A DNA stretch of 64,000 bases, taken from NCBI GenBank assembly GCA_037127915.1, contig JBAXXL010000019.1, positions 1-64,000 on the forward strand, given 5' to 3'. Position 1 is the stretch's first letter, and each line of letters begins with the position of its first letter. Made by a program: the position numbers and the translations under genes. This document shows positions 33,179 to 42,044 of this stretch, piece after piece. The notes under the pieces are model-generated. The model did not search any database, was not told the origin of the DNA, and worked only from the letters and a program-made list of their open reading frames with translations. Origin of the DNA: JBAXXL01 sp037127915. Lineage in GTDB: Bacteria; Bacteroidota; Ignavibacteria; Kapaibacteriales; UBA2268.

Positions 33179-34144
33179 ATGATAATTTTGACGGGCGGTG
33201 CAGGTTTTATCGGGTCTTGTTTATTAGCCGAATTAAATCAAAAAGGTATTGATGATATCTTAGTGGTCGATAATTTGGGCACCGGTCAAAAATGGCAAAA
33301 TCTAATTGGCAAACGATTCACGGCTTATATGAATAAAGCCGAGTTCCGCCAACAAATTCAGCGGAATCCGCAAGATTTTGGCCACGCTCGCGCAATTTTT
33401 CATTTAGGAGCTTGCACAAAAACTACAGAGCAGGACGCGGAATATCTAATTGATAATAACTTTAATTATAGTGTTGAAATGGCAAATTTCGCCATTACGC
33501 ACGATATTAGATTTATTTACGCAAGCAGTGCCGCTACTTATGGCGACGGCGCTCAAGGATATTCCGATTCCAAGTTCGACGAACTTATACCGCTGAACTG
33601 CTATGGTTTTTCAAAACATCTATTCGACTTATGGGTTTTAAAAAACGGTTACGATAAGAAATTTATAGGTCTAAAGTTTTTCAATGTCTTCGGTCCAAAC
33701 GAATATCATAAAGAATCAATGACTTCGATGGTTGCAAAAGCTTTTAAACAAGTAACTGATACCGGCGAAATTCATTTATTCAAGTCCTCACATCCGGAAT
33801 TCGGAAACGGCGGACAGATGAGAGATTTTATTTATGTGAAGGATGTGGTAGAAGTTATTTGGAATTTATATGCCGATAACAAAGCGGGTATTTTCAATTT
33901 AGGTACCGGATTGGCGCGCAGTTGGAACGACTTGGCTACAGCGGTATTCAAAGCATTTGACCTGACACCGAAAATTGATTATATCGATATGCCGGATAAT
34001 CTGACTAAGCAATATCAAAACTATACTTGCGCCGATATGAGTAAATTTACGAAGTTATATCCGAAATACCAATTTACATCACTCGAAGACTCTGTAATGG
34101 ATTATATAACCAATTATTTATCCAATAATTATTCAAGAATTTAA
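33179..34144 (+). CDS. hldD: ADP-L-glycero-D-manno-heptose-6-epimerase
   Basis: This epimerase makes the heptose donor for lipopolysaccharide inner core. It is a short-chain dehydrogenase: the NAD-binding GGAGFIGS lies at residues 6-13, and the catalytic Tyr142-x3-Lys146 in CYGFSKHLFDLWV. The HldD-type segments ACTKTTEQDAEYLIDNNF and FNVFGPNEYHKESMTSM are conserved. At 321 residues it has the normal length. It is placed inside the atp operon, 12 bases after atpA and three bases before atpG, so it must be transcribed with ATP synthase genes. Confidence 0.94.
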   Translation: MIILTGGAGFIGSCLLAELNQKGIDDILVVDNLGTGQKWQNLIGKRFTAYMNKAEFRQQIQRNPQDFGHARAIFHLGACTKTTEQDAEYLIDNNFNYSVEMANFAITHDIRFIYASSAATYGDGAQGYSDSKFDELIPLNCYGFSKHLFDLWVLKNGYDKKFIGLKFFNVFGPNEYHKESMTSMVAKAFKQVTDTGEIHLFKSSHPEFGNGGQMRDFIYVKDVVEVIWNLYADNKAGIFNLGTGLARSWNDLATAVFKAFDLTPKIDYIDMPDNLTKQYQNYTCADMSKFTKLYPKYQFTSLEDSVMDYITNYLSNNYSRI

Positions 34145-34147
34145 GAA

Positions 34148-35023
34148 ATGTCAACTTTAAGAGATACACTGCGGAGAATTAACAGTATCCGCAATACTGC
34201 AAAAATAACATCGGCTATGAAAATGATAGCCGCAACACATCTTCGTCAAGCGCAAAAGCTTAGAACTAGCGCTCAGCCATACTTTAACAATTTGGATGGT
34301 ATGCTTAAGCGTATTGTCCCTCTAATTGACGAAAGTTACCAAAACCCACTTCTCGACCAACGCGACGTTATAAAAAATGTCGGCATTATGGTGATTAGCA
34401 GTGATAAAGGTTTATGCGGTTCATTCAATAGCAACTTGTTCAAATTCACTCAAAATGTTATCAAGACTTTACCGGAAATCCAAGCAGGTGCAGACTATAA
34501 GGTGATTACCTTAGGAAATAAAGTATCAAATTTTTATTCTAGATATTCCCCTGAAAAAGTGGATTTCGCTGTACGCCCTATTTACGGACAATACCGGTTC
34601 GCGTTTGTGAAAGAGATTATGCATAAAGTTGTTGAATCGTACAGAAGCGGAAAGTATGACAAGATTTATTTCATATATACTGATTTTGTCAACATCTTAA
34701 AGCAGGAACCGAAAATCACTCAGCTATTGCCTATGGTCATTGAAAAAAGCGAAGTTCCGAGCAACTCCAATTACATTTTCGAACCAAGCAAAACTCAGAT
34801 TTTGGACGATTTAATTCCGATGTATGTGGACGAGGTATTTTGGAAGCTATTCTTAGCAAGCAATCAAGCTCTAAGAGCCGCTGAAATGATGGCAATGGAT
34901 TTGGCGACAAACAACGCACACAACTTCATCAAATTCCTCGAACTTCAGTACAACAAGGAACGCCAGCAAATCATCACTACCGAAATGTTGGAAATTGTTT
35001 CCGGTGCGGAAGCGCTAAAATAG
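34148..35023 (+). CDS. atpG: F0F1 ATP synthase subunit gamma
   Basis: Subunit gamma is the central rotor shaft. The N-terminal coiled coil opens LRDTLRRINSIRNTAKITSA, MKMIAATHLRQAQKL follows, and the C-terminal helix is VFWKLFLASNQALRAAEMMA. At 291 residues it has the normal length. It ends the operon: a strong terminator follows, so atpD (beta) and atpC (epsilon) must be elsewhere in the genome. Confidence 0.95.
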   Translation: MSTLRDTLRRINSIRNTAKITSAMKMIAATHLRQAQKLRTSAQPYFNNLDGMLKRIVPLIDESYQNPLLDQRDVIKNVGIMVISSDKGLCGSFNSNLFKFTQNVIKTLPEIQAGADYKVITLGNKVSNFYSRYSPEKVDFAVRPIYGQYRFAFVKEIMHKVVESYRSGKYDKIYFIYTDFVNILKQEPKITQLLPMVIEKSEVPSNSNYIFEPSKTQILDDLIPMYVDEVFWKLFLASNQALRAAEMMAMDLATNNAHNFIKFLELQYNKERQQIITTEMLEIVSGAEALK

Positions 35024-35066
35024 TTATGAGTTATGAGTTATAAGTTATAACTTATAAGTTATCCTT

Positions 35067-35098
35067 GAGTCAAGAGTTCCTCTTGGCTCTTTTTTTTG
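35067..35098 (+). terminator. Rho-independent terminator of the atp operon
   Basis: GAGTCAAGAG (35067-35076) pairs with CTCTTGGCTC (35080-35089, one G-U pair), followed by T8. It is preceded by a short TTATAAGTTATAACTTATAA direct and inverted repeat. Confidence 0.85.
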
Positions 35099-35127
35099 GT
35101 AGATGGGATAATAACTTGTATTTGGAC

Positions 35128-35193
35128 GACAAGCAAGGATGCTTGTCCCACCAAGTTATTGATATATTGGTGGGTCAATCATCCTTGATTGAC
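35128..35193. repeat. Clustered palindromes with an enclosing inverted repeat
   Basis: Hairpin GACAAGCA/TGCTTGTC (35128-35147) and hairpin GTCAATCA/TGATTGAC (35174-35193) are joined by CCCACC (35147-35152) and GGTGGG (35169-35174), which can also pair. This is a REP-like composite element with no coding capacity. Confidence 0.75.
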
Positions 35194-35211
35194 AAAAACC
35201 CAACGACATAC

Positions 35212-35280
35212 AAAAAACCCCACGCTAAAGCGCGGGGTTGAAAAAAGATTTCAAATCAACCCCATGCTTCAGCATGGGGT
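35212..35280 (-). terminator. Tandem CCCC-type hairpins, terminator of the Omp28-like gene
   Basis: On the minus strand a perfect 10-bp hairpin ACCCCATGCT/AGCATGGGGT (35259-35280) is followed by a second, CCCCGCGCT/AGCGTGGGG with one mismatch, running into TTTTTT at 35211-35216. The second one is a good terminator for the gene ending at 35296. Confidence 0.75.
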
Positions 35281-35295
35281 CTCATGTAATATTTA

Positions 35296-37755
35296 CTATT
35301 TCACAATAACGAAAGGAATGGTTTCCCATTTGCCGTCGAATTGTGCTGTAATAAAGTAGTTACCTGAAGATAGATTGTTTGTATTGAGTGTGTAATTATA
35401 AGTACCGGCATTCAATAGACCATTATAAACTTCCGCAACGACTTTTCCTTGAGCATCGTTAATTCTAATTACTGCGTTAACTGTTCCGGTTGCAGTATAT
35501 GTAAGTTGTGAAGAAACTGCTACTGGATTAGGAGATAGCGAAACGCTACAAATAAATCCGGCTTCTGTTTCTACACCGCTGGCAATACCTGTTCCTGCTA
35601 AATCAACTGAAAATTCTGATTGGTCAGGGTCATTTGATTCTATTTTCAATACAGCGGAATAAGACTGTTCAACTGTTGGTGTGAATTTAACAATAGTTAC
35701 AAAATCTTCGTCAATAGTCACAGTTTTAGGGAATGAAATATTTGCAAATTTAAATGCACTTGCGTCGGTACCGGTGATATTAAATCCTTCTAAAACCAAA
35801 TCTGTTGTTCCTTTGTTGCTAATTGTAATTGTTTTTTCAGCTGTAGTGTTTACTTCAGTACCACTGAAAATAAGCTCTGTTTTATCAACAGCAATTGATG
35901 GTTTCAGAGCCGCAACTTCATTTTCTAACCAATAAAGTGATTTTTCAAGTAAATCTAATTTTACTTCCTTAGCATCGGTCATATTGCCAATTGCAAATCC
36001 CAAAGCAACAACTTTTGCTCCATTGTCATCACTTGTTACGCCTGCAATATTAGTTTTAGTGTCTTTATAAACTAAAATTTTCTTTGCTTTTGCGGCATCA
36101 GTAATAGTAAACACTGAAGGCCACTCAATATCCTGAGTTAATGCACCAGTGAAACCAGTAGTTATGTATTCACCCAAAACACCTTCTATAGGCATTTCTT
36201 GGTCATTATTCAAAGTTTTGTATGCTTTTGACCATCCAAAACCAAAAGTACCTTTAAGATATGTTTGAATTTCAGTTTGGCTCAATCCTAAGGTGCCATC
36301 AATTAATATATCAACACCAGCAGAATGATAGTACTGAAGTAATGCTATATCGGTTGCAGAGAAAGCGAAATTATCACCGCAAGAAATGATTGCTGTTTTT
36401 ACTTTTGTGAATTTGCCTAATACGGTTTGAAGTTTAGTTAAATCGGCGCCAATTTTAGAAATACTTATTGATGAGAATTTATCGTAGCTTGTTTGAGGGA
36501 GTAAGGTATTAAGTCCGTCATAATCTTCTAAAGGCGAATAGATATAAAGTCTTTCCGCACCTGTGTGAATCACTTCAACCTGAACTTCTAATTTACTTGT
36601 AGGGTCTGCCGCATCGGTAGCAACTAATGTATATTTACCGTTACCGATTTTATCGCCAGGGAAAATATCGATGCTAACTGTACCTTTAGCGGATTTGTTT
36701 ACGGAAAGAGATTTTTTGCCGCCAACTATTTGAGCTAACCAACCATCAGGAGATTGAGCATCTTTCACTAATGTAAGGTTGTAAGTTTTATCGGTAGCTG
36801 TAGCGTTATCCAATGTAAATTTATATGTTGCTTGCGAGCCTTTTGGCATATAATTAATTGGATCACCTTCTACTGCAAGTGTGGCTTCGCCGCCGGCGCC
36901 GGCTTTGCTTTCAACGCAGTTTAATACTGGAATAACATAACCTTGTTGGCTAGCACCAACAACACCTACTAAATATACATCTTTCATTTTAACCGGTGAG
37001 CCTGCAGGAGCGGTCGGGACATCGGATATAAAATTCCATTTATAAGTTTCGCCGGCTTTAACTGTTGCTGGAAAATCACCCGGATCGCCTGTAACTCCAC
37101 CAATAATTGTACGAGCTACCTTATTATGGACAAATCCTACGATAGTAGCAGGTAGATCGAAATATGGAGTATCCTTGTAATCTGCATTATTTGAAAGAGA
37201 ATTGTTCTGATCAAACTGCGATCCTGTTCCTGTTACACTATCTTCACAAACAATAACTTGGAATGCTAATTGATATGCAAGGTCAACTAATACATTACAT
37301 GTAATCGTGCCCGAAATTTTTTGAGTTGCTTCATTAAATTTCCAAGTTAGCTTTACTTCTACCTCTGCTTGTGTAGGTAGAATTTGACCTGCACAATATT
37401 CCCAATTACCAGTACCGAGATTAATGATTTTATTACCATTTTGGTCGGTCCATTGTATTCTATTCAATGCTCCGGAAGGGTAACCGCCACCAAGGAAGAA
37501 ATTATACATTAGATCGCCTTCAGGGCAGACCATCCCATCGGTTTGAGGATATTGAGGTCCGTATAAGTGATGGTATTTGACACCAACAATTTTGCCCGGG
37601 TTTGCTTCCTCTAATTTGTCCATTGTATAAGTACCACGTGGACACCAGCCGCACCAAGCACCGGTATGGTTCTCCAAGAGAACGCGTTTTTCAGCTGATT
37701 GAGCTATAGAAGCCACTATAAATAAGGCTACTAATATAGTAATAATACGTTTCAT
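35296..37755 (-). CDS. Omp28-related thioredoxin-fold surface protein with ASH-like domain and T9SS sorting signal
   Basis: An 819-residue secreted protein. Signal peptide 1-20 ends at AQS. An Omp28/thioredoxin-type domain has the redox motif WCGWC (Cys35, Cys38) in ENHTGAWCGWCPRGTYTMDK. The central part contains bacterial Ig-like segments and LTKLQTVLGKFTKVKTAIIS, a region reminiscent of surface-exposed DJ-1/PfpI-like sheets. The ASH/DUF1573-like domain KPSIAVDKTELIFSGTEVNT is near residue 610. The C-terminal ~80 residues are a type A T9SS sorting domain (SLSPNPVAVSSQLTY, SSGNYFITAQFD). I chose the ATG at 37755. An upstream in-frame start would bury the signal. Confidence 0.82.
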   Translation of the reverse strand: MKRIITILVALFIVASIAQSAEKRVLLENHTGAWCGWCPRGTYTMDKLEEANPGKIVGVKYHHLYGPQYPQTDGMVCPEGDLMYNFFLGGGYPSGALNRIQWTDQNGNKIINLGTGNWEYCAGQILPTQAEVEVKLTWKFNEATQKISGTITCNVLVDLAYQLAFQVIVCEDSVTGTGSQFDQNNSLSNNADYKDTPYFDLPATIVGFVHNKVARTIIGGVTGDPGDFPATVKAGETYKWNFISDVPTAPAGSPVKMKDVYLVGVVGASQQGYVIPVLNCVESKAGAGGEATLAVEGDPINYMPKGSQATYKFTLDNATATDKTYNLTLVKDAQSPDGWLAQIVGGKKSLSVNKSAKGTVSIDIFPGDKIGNGKYTLVATDAADPTSKLEVQVEVIHTGAERLYIYSPLEDYDGLNTLLPQTSYDKFSSISISKIGADLTKLQTVLGKFTKVKTAIISCGDNFAFSATDIALLQYYHSAGVDILIDGTLGLSQTEIQTYLKGTFGFGWSKAYKTLNNDQEMPIEGVLGEYITTGFTGALTQDIEWPSVFTITDAAKAKKILVYKDTKTNIAGVTSDDNGAKVVALGFAIGNMTDAKEVKLDLLEKSLYWLENEVAALKPSIAVDKTELIFSGTEVNTTAEKTITISNKGTTDLVLEGFNITGTDASAFKFANISFPKTVTIDEDFVTIVKFTPTVEQSYSAVLKIESNDPDQSEFSVDLAGTGIASGVETEAGFICSVSLSPNPVAVSSQLTYTATGTVNAVIRINDAQGKVVAEVYNGLLNAGTYNYTLNTNNLSSGNYFITAQFDGKWETIPFVIVK

Positions 37756-37822
37756 CGTAACTCCGAAAAAAAATTTATAAATTAATCTATCATATAACAA
37801 ATATTTTGTGTATTTAGTTACA

Positions 37823-37830
37823 CAAATTTA
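37823..37830 (-). promoter_or_regulatory. -7 element TAAATTTG for the Omp28-like gene
   Basis: On the minus strand TAAATTTG lies ~60 bases before the ATG. It matches TAnnTTTG, but there is no TTTG at the ideal upstream distance. Confidence 0.35.
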
Positions 37831-37912
37831 CAAAAAAAAAAATTTATAATTAGATTTTACCAAAAAAAATTGTTTTTTTTTTATTAATTAAATGATTTTC
37901 CGTTTATGACAG

Positions 37913-37980
37913 CCTTTCAGGGTTAATCTAAATTGTTATCTATCATTTTCTACAAAAATACCACCTCTTCGAGGTTAATT
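37913..37980 (+). repeat. Double-hairpin repeat (REPIN-like), copy 1
   Basis: CCT-TTC-AGG and ACCTC-TTC-GAGGT hairpins, both with TTC loops, are separated by ~37 bases that share TATCATTTTCTA with copy 2. Confidence 0.7.
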
Positions 37981-38104
37981 TAAATATTGCATTCTTTATA
38001 GAATTTTCATATTTCAAAAATAAGAAATTATTTTAAGAAATCAATGAGGAATATCGCTGTTATGTTATTTATTATTTATTTTGGTCAGATCGTAATGTAT
38101 TTCA

Positions 38105-38173
38105 CCCTTTCAGGGTTAATCCAATCGCTATTTGTCATTTTCTATAATAATATCACCTCTTCGAGGTTTTTTT
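38105..38173 (+). repeat. Double-hairpin repeat (REPIN-like), copy 2
   Basis: ACCCT-TTC-AGGGT and ACCTC-TTC-GAGGT hairpins with spacer TTGTCATTTTCTATAATAAT, like copy 1. The second hairpin runs into T7 and could terminate plus-strand transcripts. Confidence 0.75.
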
Positions 38174-38190
38174 GATTGGTATTGAGGGTG

Positions 38191-38212
38191 ACGTTCAAGG
38201 AGCTTGGGAACG
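38191..38212. repeat. GTTC-AAG/CTTGGGAAC hairpin
   Basis: CGTTCAAGGAGCTTGGGAACG forms an imperfect hairpin. The same family (GTTCCCAAGC) occurs at 45949-45976, so two copies of a scattered palindromic repeat are in the window. Confidence 0.5.
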
Positions 38213-38347
38213 AGAAAAATGGGAAAATAGTTATAAATAATCTAAAATGAAACTATTTTAATGATTGAATCGTTTAGAAAGATGTATAAAAAATGTTTAA
38301 ATTTGATGTTCTACACATTAAATAGGGTCTATTAGACTTTTTTTTTA

Positions 38348-38355
38348 TATATTTG
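38348..38355 (+). promoter_or_regulatory. -7 element TATATTTG upstream of mreB
   Basis: Matches TAnnTTTG and lies 33 bases before the ATG. No convincing -33 element is visible. Confidence 0.4.
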
Positions 38356-38388
38356 TGTTTTATATTAGAATAAAATAAAGAAAACGAT

Positions 38389-39414
38389 ATGGGATTATTT
38401 AGTTTATTTTCGAATGATGTTGCTATAGACTTGGGAACAGCCAATACTTTAGTGTGGCTGAAATCAAAAGGGATTGTTCTAAACGAACCAACTGTAGTAG
38501 CTTACGATCGAACGACGAAGCATATAATTGCCATCGGCACGGAAGCCCGTGCAATGATAGGCAAAACACATAAAGAAATAAAAATTATCCGTCCAATGCG
38601 CGACGGAGCTATAGCTGATTTTGAAATTACCGAAGGTATGCTCAGGGCATTTATCCGTAAGGTAACTCAATCGTGGCAATTTGCACGAAAGGTTGTGGTA
38701 TGTGTCCCTTCAGGAATCACTGAAGTTGAGAAGCGGGCTGTCCGCGATAGTTGCGAACACGCAGGTGCTCGTGAGGTACATTTAATAGCCGAACCAATGG
38801 CTTCAGCAATTGGAATTGGTCTCGATGTACATGAATCTGTTGGAAATATGATTGTTGACATCGGCGGTGGTACAACTGAAATAGCAGTAATTGCTTTGGG
38901 CGGTATTGTTGTTGAATCATCTTTACGCACAGCCGGTGATGAAATGACCAAAGCTGTTGTTCAGTATTTCCGCAGAGTTCACAATATGTTGATTGGCGAG
39001 CGTACAGCAGAAATTATCAAATGCAAAGTTGGTTCAGCCGTAGAATTAGAAGAAGAAATTGAATTTGAAGTTAAGGGACGCGATTTAGTTAGCGGTATCC
39101 CAAAGATGATTACGATTAGTTCTATAGATATAAGAGAATCACTAAAAGAAGTAGTAACCGAGATAGTAAATGCTATCTACAGCCTTTTAGAAAGAACACC
39201 TCCCGAAATAGCATCCGATATAATTGATAGAGGAATAATGCTTACCGGCGGCGGTGCTTTGCTTAAAGGATTGGATGAACGTATTAGGCGTGAAACATCT
39301 TTGCCGGTTCATGTTCCAGACGATCCGCTAACAACGGTTATACGCGGAACAGGTGCCGCTTTGGAAAATTTTGCGAAGTATCAATCGGTATTCTTTAAAA
39401 ATTCAAGATATTAG
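38389..39414 (+). CDS. mreB: Rod shape-determining protein MreB
   Basis: An actin-like ATPase that polymerises under the membrane and guides sidewall peptidoglycan synthesis. N-terminal phosphate-1 motif AIDLGTANTLVWL, ADFEITEGMLRAFI, connect/phosphate-2 region VDIGGGTTEIAVIALGG, and the adenosine motif TGGGALLKGLDERI are all present. At 341 residues it has the normal length. MreC, MreD, PBP2 and RodA genes, which usually follow, are absent; the next genes encode envelope proteins. The organism probably has rod-shaped cells. Confidence 0.97.
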   Translation: MGLFSLFSNDVAIDLGTANTLVWLKSKGIVLNEPTVVAYDRTTKHIIAIGTEARAMIGKTHKEIKIIRPMRDGAIADFEITEGMLRAFIRKVTQSWQFARKVVVCVPSGITEVEKRAVRDSCEHAGAREVHLIAEPMASAIGIGLDVHESVGNMIVDIGGGTTEIAVIALGGIVVESSLRTAGDEMTKAVVQYFRRVHNMLIGERTAEIIKCKVGSAVELEEEIEFEVKGRDLVSGIPKMITISSIDIRESLKEVVTEIVNAIYSLLERTPPEIASDIIDRGIMLTGGGALLKGLDERIRRETSLPVHVPDDPLTTVIRGTGAALENFAKYQSVFFKNSRY

Positions 39415-39439
39415 AAATTTACTAACAGCATAAAGTAAA

Positions 39440-41065
39440 ATGAAAAAAATAATAATGATATGGGGGATATTGTTTATTTTCAACGGCTCGCTCTTTGCTG
39501 AAAAGATTCCTGTTAAAAAGGAAGAAAGCGAAAATAGTAAACCATTAGAATTGCCAAATTTCGTTATCGAAAGGGTAGAGCAGTTAAATGTAACCGTTGG
39601 GAAAAAGCAATTACCAATTGCACCCGAACCGCTGACTGTAGCTCAGCTCGATTCGCTGAATTCATTTGAAAAACAGCAAGTAGTTCCTATAGCATCAGAG
39701 AAATTTCCTGATAAAATACTCAATAATTATTTCAGCAGTGGATTTGTAAAAGGCTCGTTCGGACGCTTCACCACCGGTGACATAGAAGCCGCTTATGGTG
39801 TGAATAAATATGGTTATGAGCTTTATACAAATGCCGGTTTCCAAGCCGCATCAGGACATATAACCGATGCTGATTTCAAAAAGGGATTTTTAAAAATCAG
39901 TTCCGATTACATAGCTCCGATGAAGTATTTGTTTTTCGGCGGTTCACGCACTCGCGCGCAACTGCTGTTTAACGGTGCAGGATATCATTGCTATGGAAGC
40001 AAAGATGCGGATTTCAAGCAGAATGGCTCCTATAACAGGTCGGCTTATAATTTCGATTTTTCTGTTAACTCCGAGGGTGAATATAAAGGTGTCAATTTTA
40101 GAACCGGTGCCGGCTTTCGTACCTTGCGGCTGAATAGCGATAATGACAAAGCTAATGAAAACGCTCTGTCAGTTTACTTGAAACTACATAATTATTGGAA
40201 TAAATTTTTATTAGCGGCAAATTTAAAATTAGATTTGCAGAGCGTCAGTTCTGCTCCTTCCAATTTTGCTCAAGCCGATGTTTCGGGTAAGTACTTTGAC
40301 GACAAAATATCAATAAACGCTACAGCGGGGTTGCAATACGCTAAAAGCACCATGCTGAACGACCGAGGTGGATTATTATTAGCAGGCGATATCGAATACA
40401 GACTAAATCAGAATTTTACATTATTCGCAAAAGTGAAAACGGGATTAAATCCTAAACCTTATGCTGACTTTTTCAATGAAAACCCATATATAGAATATAA
40501 AACCGTCGTTGATTTTGCTTACGATATAATAAAATTAGACTTTTTTGCTTATTACCATCCAACAGAAAAAATGGCTATTTCAATTGGTGGTGGTTATAAT
40601 GCAATTGATAGGATGCCATATTATACTGATAAAACGGATGGCACTTTCATGGTGAACTATGACCTTGCAAAAGGTGTTAACTTTGAAGCTGAATCTTGGG
40701 TAGAAATCAGCCCGAAGGATAAAATCACAGCGAATATAAAAACTGCTTTTTATACTTTAAATGATGGTAAATCGGTTCCATATACTCCGAACCTAAAACT
40801 AAGCACAAAATACGAAAGAAATATAACAGATGATTTTATTGGGAATGTCGGCTTAGCTGTCGTAGGTCCATGCTTTGCAGATATCGCAAACACTACAAAA
40901 ATAAATGCTTATGCAGATGTGAGTTTAGGTCTGGAATACAGAGTAATGAAAACATTTAGTATTTACGTAAATTCAAGCAATCTATTAAATCAAAATATAT
41001 ATATCTGGAATGGATATAAAGAACGCAGTTTGTTTTTTAACGGCGGTCTTATGTGGCAATTTTAA
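39440..41065 (+). CDS. Predicted outer-membrane beta-barrel, TonB-receptor-like without plug
   Basis: A 541-residue protein with a signal peptide (residues 1-20, ending SLFA). A Pro/Glu-rich N-terminal segment contains PNFVIERVEQLNVTVGKK. The long beta-barrel has strands such as YELYTNAGFQAASGHI and FSIYVNSSNLLNQNIYIW, and it ends GGLMWQF with the C-terminal Phe expected of outer-membrane barrels. The SNLLNQNIYIWNGY-type end resembles TonB-dependent receptors, but no plug domain is seen. It lies upstream of SPOR and TonB genes, so linked function is plausible. Confidence 0.7.
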   Translation: MKKIIMIWGILFIFNGSLFAEKIPVKKEESENSKPLELPNFVIERVEQLNVTVGKKQLPIAPEPLTVAQLDSLNSFEKQQVVPIASEKFPDKILNNYFSSGFVKGSFGRFTTGDIEAAYGVNKYGYELYTNAGFQAASGHITDADFKKGFLKISSDYIAPMKYLFFGGSRTRAQLLFNGAGYHCYGSKDADFKQNGSYNRSAYNFDFSVNSEGEYKGVNFRTGAGFRTLRLNSDNDKANENALSVYLKLHNYWNKFLLAANLKLDLQSVSSAPSNFAQADVSGKYFDDKISINATAGLQYAKSTMLNDRGGLLLAGDIEYRLNQNFTLFAKVKTGLNPKPYADFFNENPYIEYKTVVDFAYDIIKLDFFAYYHPTEKMAISIGGGYNAIDRMPYYTDKTDGTFMVNYDLAKGVNFEAESWVEISPKDKITANIKTAFYTLNDGKSVPYTPNLKLSTKYERNITDDFIGNVGLAVVGPCFADIANTTKINAYADVSLGLEYRVMKTFSIYVNSSNLLNQNIYIWNGYKERSLFFNGGLMWQF

Positions 41066-41084
41066 TTATTTAAGGATATGAATT

Positions 41085-42044
41085 ATGAGCGACTTAGATA
41101 ACAGTAATTTAACGAATGAAGAAGAAAATAGCGGTTTTTCTCCTTCCGATTCTGACAACAAATCTTTTTCTTCCAATAAAGAATCGTCCGCTAATGCTAC
41201 AGGAAACAAGGATTGGGGACAAATGAATTATACAAAACCACATCGCAAAACTCCTTTATGGCCTTTTCTATTAGTAGGCGCATTTGTTTGCTTAGGACTG
41301 ATTACTGTTTTAGCAGTCAGTGCCACCCGATGCAACCGTGAGGAAAAAGCTAAAGATTACGAATACGCCTCTCATTTTAAAGGCTATAGTGATAATCATA
41401 CGAAAGAAATTGCGATGAATAAACATGTTGTTGTAGAAACAAAAAGAATATATAGGCATGATAACGGAATTAATCATAATCAACCGTTTGAGAAATGCAA
41501 ACCAAGCAATTGCAAACCAATGGGTAAGTGTAACCCTAATGATTGCAAGCGTGGTGGTAAATGTGATCCAAAAGATTGCAAACCGGGCGGAAAATGCGAT
41601 CCTAAAGATTGCAAACCCGGTGGTAAATGTGGCCCTAATGCATGCAAGTCAATGGAAAACAAATCAATACGCCAACAATATAATATCAAGAATTGCGAAG
41701 AAGTTGAAATTCAAGTTGTCAATAATGAATCACCAAAGATTATCCGAAAAGCACTAAAACCAAATCAAGTGATTCCAGCAAAATTGGGTAAACCTACTTT
41801 GCAAGACAATGCCAAAGGTTTATATGTTTTGCAGGTTTATGCGGCTTTGAGCAAAGATGATGCTGATGCAAAATATGAAGAATATAAGAGTAAAGGTGTA
41901 GAAAAAGTATGGGTTTCTACTTTTAGTAAAGCTAATGTTGTTTGGTATAGGGTAAGAATAGGTGATTTCACAACTATAGCCGCGGCAGACACAAAAGCAA
42001 AAGAATTGGGAATATCAACATATTGGGTGGACAAGATAAGGTAA
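41085..42044 (+). CDS. SPOR-domain protein with a cysteine-rich 11-residue tandem repeat
   Basis: A 319-residue bitopic membrane protein. An acidic Ser/Asn-rich cytosolic part (1-55) precedes a transmembrane helix (TPLWPFLLVGAFVCLGLITV, about 57-77). From residue 137 to ~191 it has five repeats of the form KCxPxxCKxxG (KCDPKDCKPGG), with ten cysteines. The C-terminal SPOR domain (YVLQVYAALSKDDADAKYEE to STYWVDKIR, about 245-319) binds denuded glycan at the septum. SPOR proteins act at cell division; cysteine-rich stalks are not usual for them. Its stop directly precedes the ATG of the TonB-like gene. Confidence 0.8.
   Translation: MSDLDNSNLTNEEENSGFSPSDSDNKSFSSNKESSANATGNKDWGQMNYTKPHRKTPLWPFLLVGAFVCLGLITVLAVSATRCNREEKAKDYEYASHFKGYSDNHTKEIAMNKHVVVETKRIYRHDNGINHNQPFEKCKPSNCKPMGKCNPNDCKRGGKCDPKDCKPGGKCDPKDCKPGGKCGPNACKSMENKSIRQQYNIKNCEEVEIQVVNNESPKIIRKALKPNQVIPAKLGKPTLQDNAKGLYVLQVYAALSKDDADAKYEEYKSKGVEKVWVSTFSKANVVWYRVRIGDFTTIAAADTKAKELGISTYWVDKIR

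Larger units (their letters stand above)
37756..38388. other. 633-base intergenic region between the Omp28-like gene and mreB
   Basis: No coding frame is seen. It holds a -7-like element for the minus-strand gene, two copies of a double-hairpin repeat (37913-37980 and 38105-38173), a hairpin of the GTTC(CC)AAG family (38191-38212), and a TATATTTG -7 element (38348-38355) before mreB. Confidence 0.7.

Noticed and set aside
35024..35300. atpD or atpC after atpG
   Set aside because: A strong terminator and palindromes follow atpG, and the next gene is on the other strand. No beta or epsilon sequence is present in the window.
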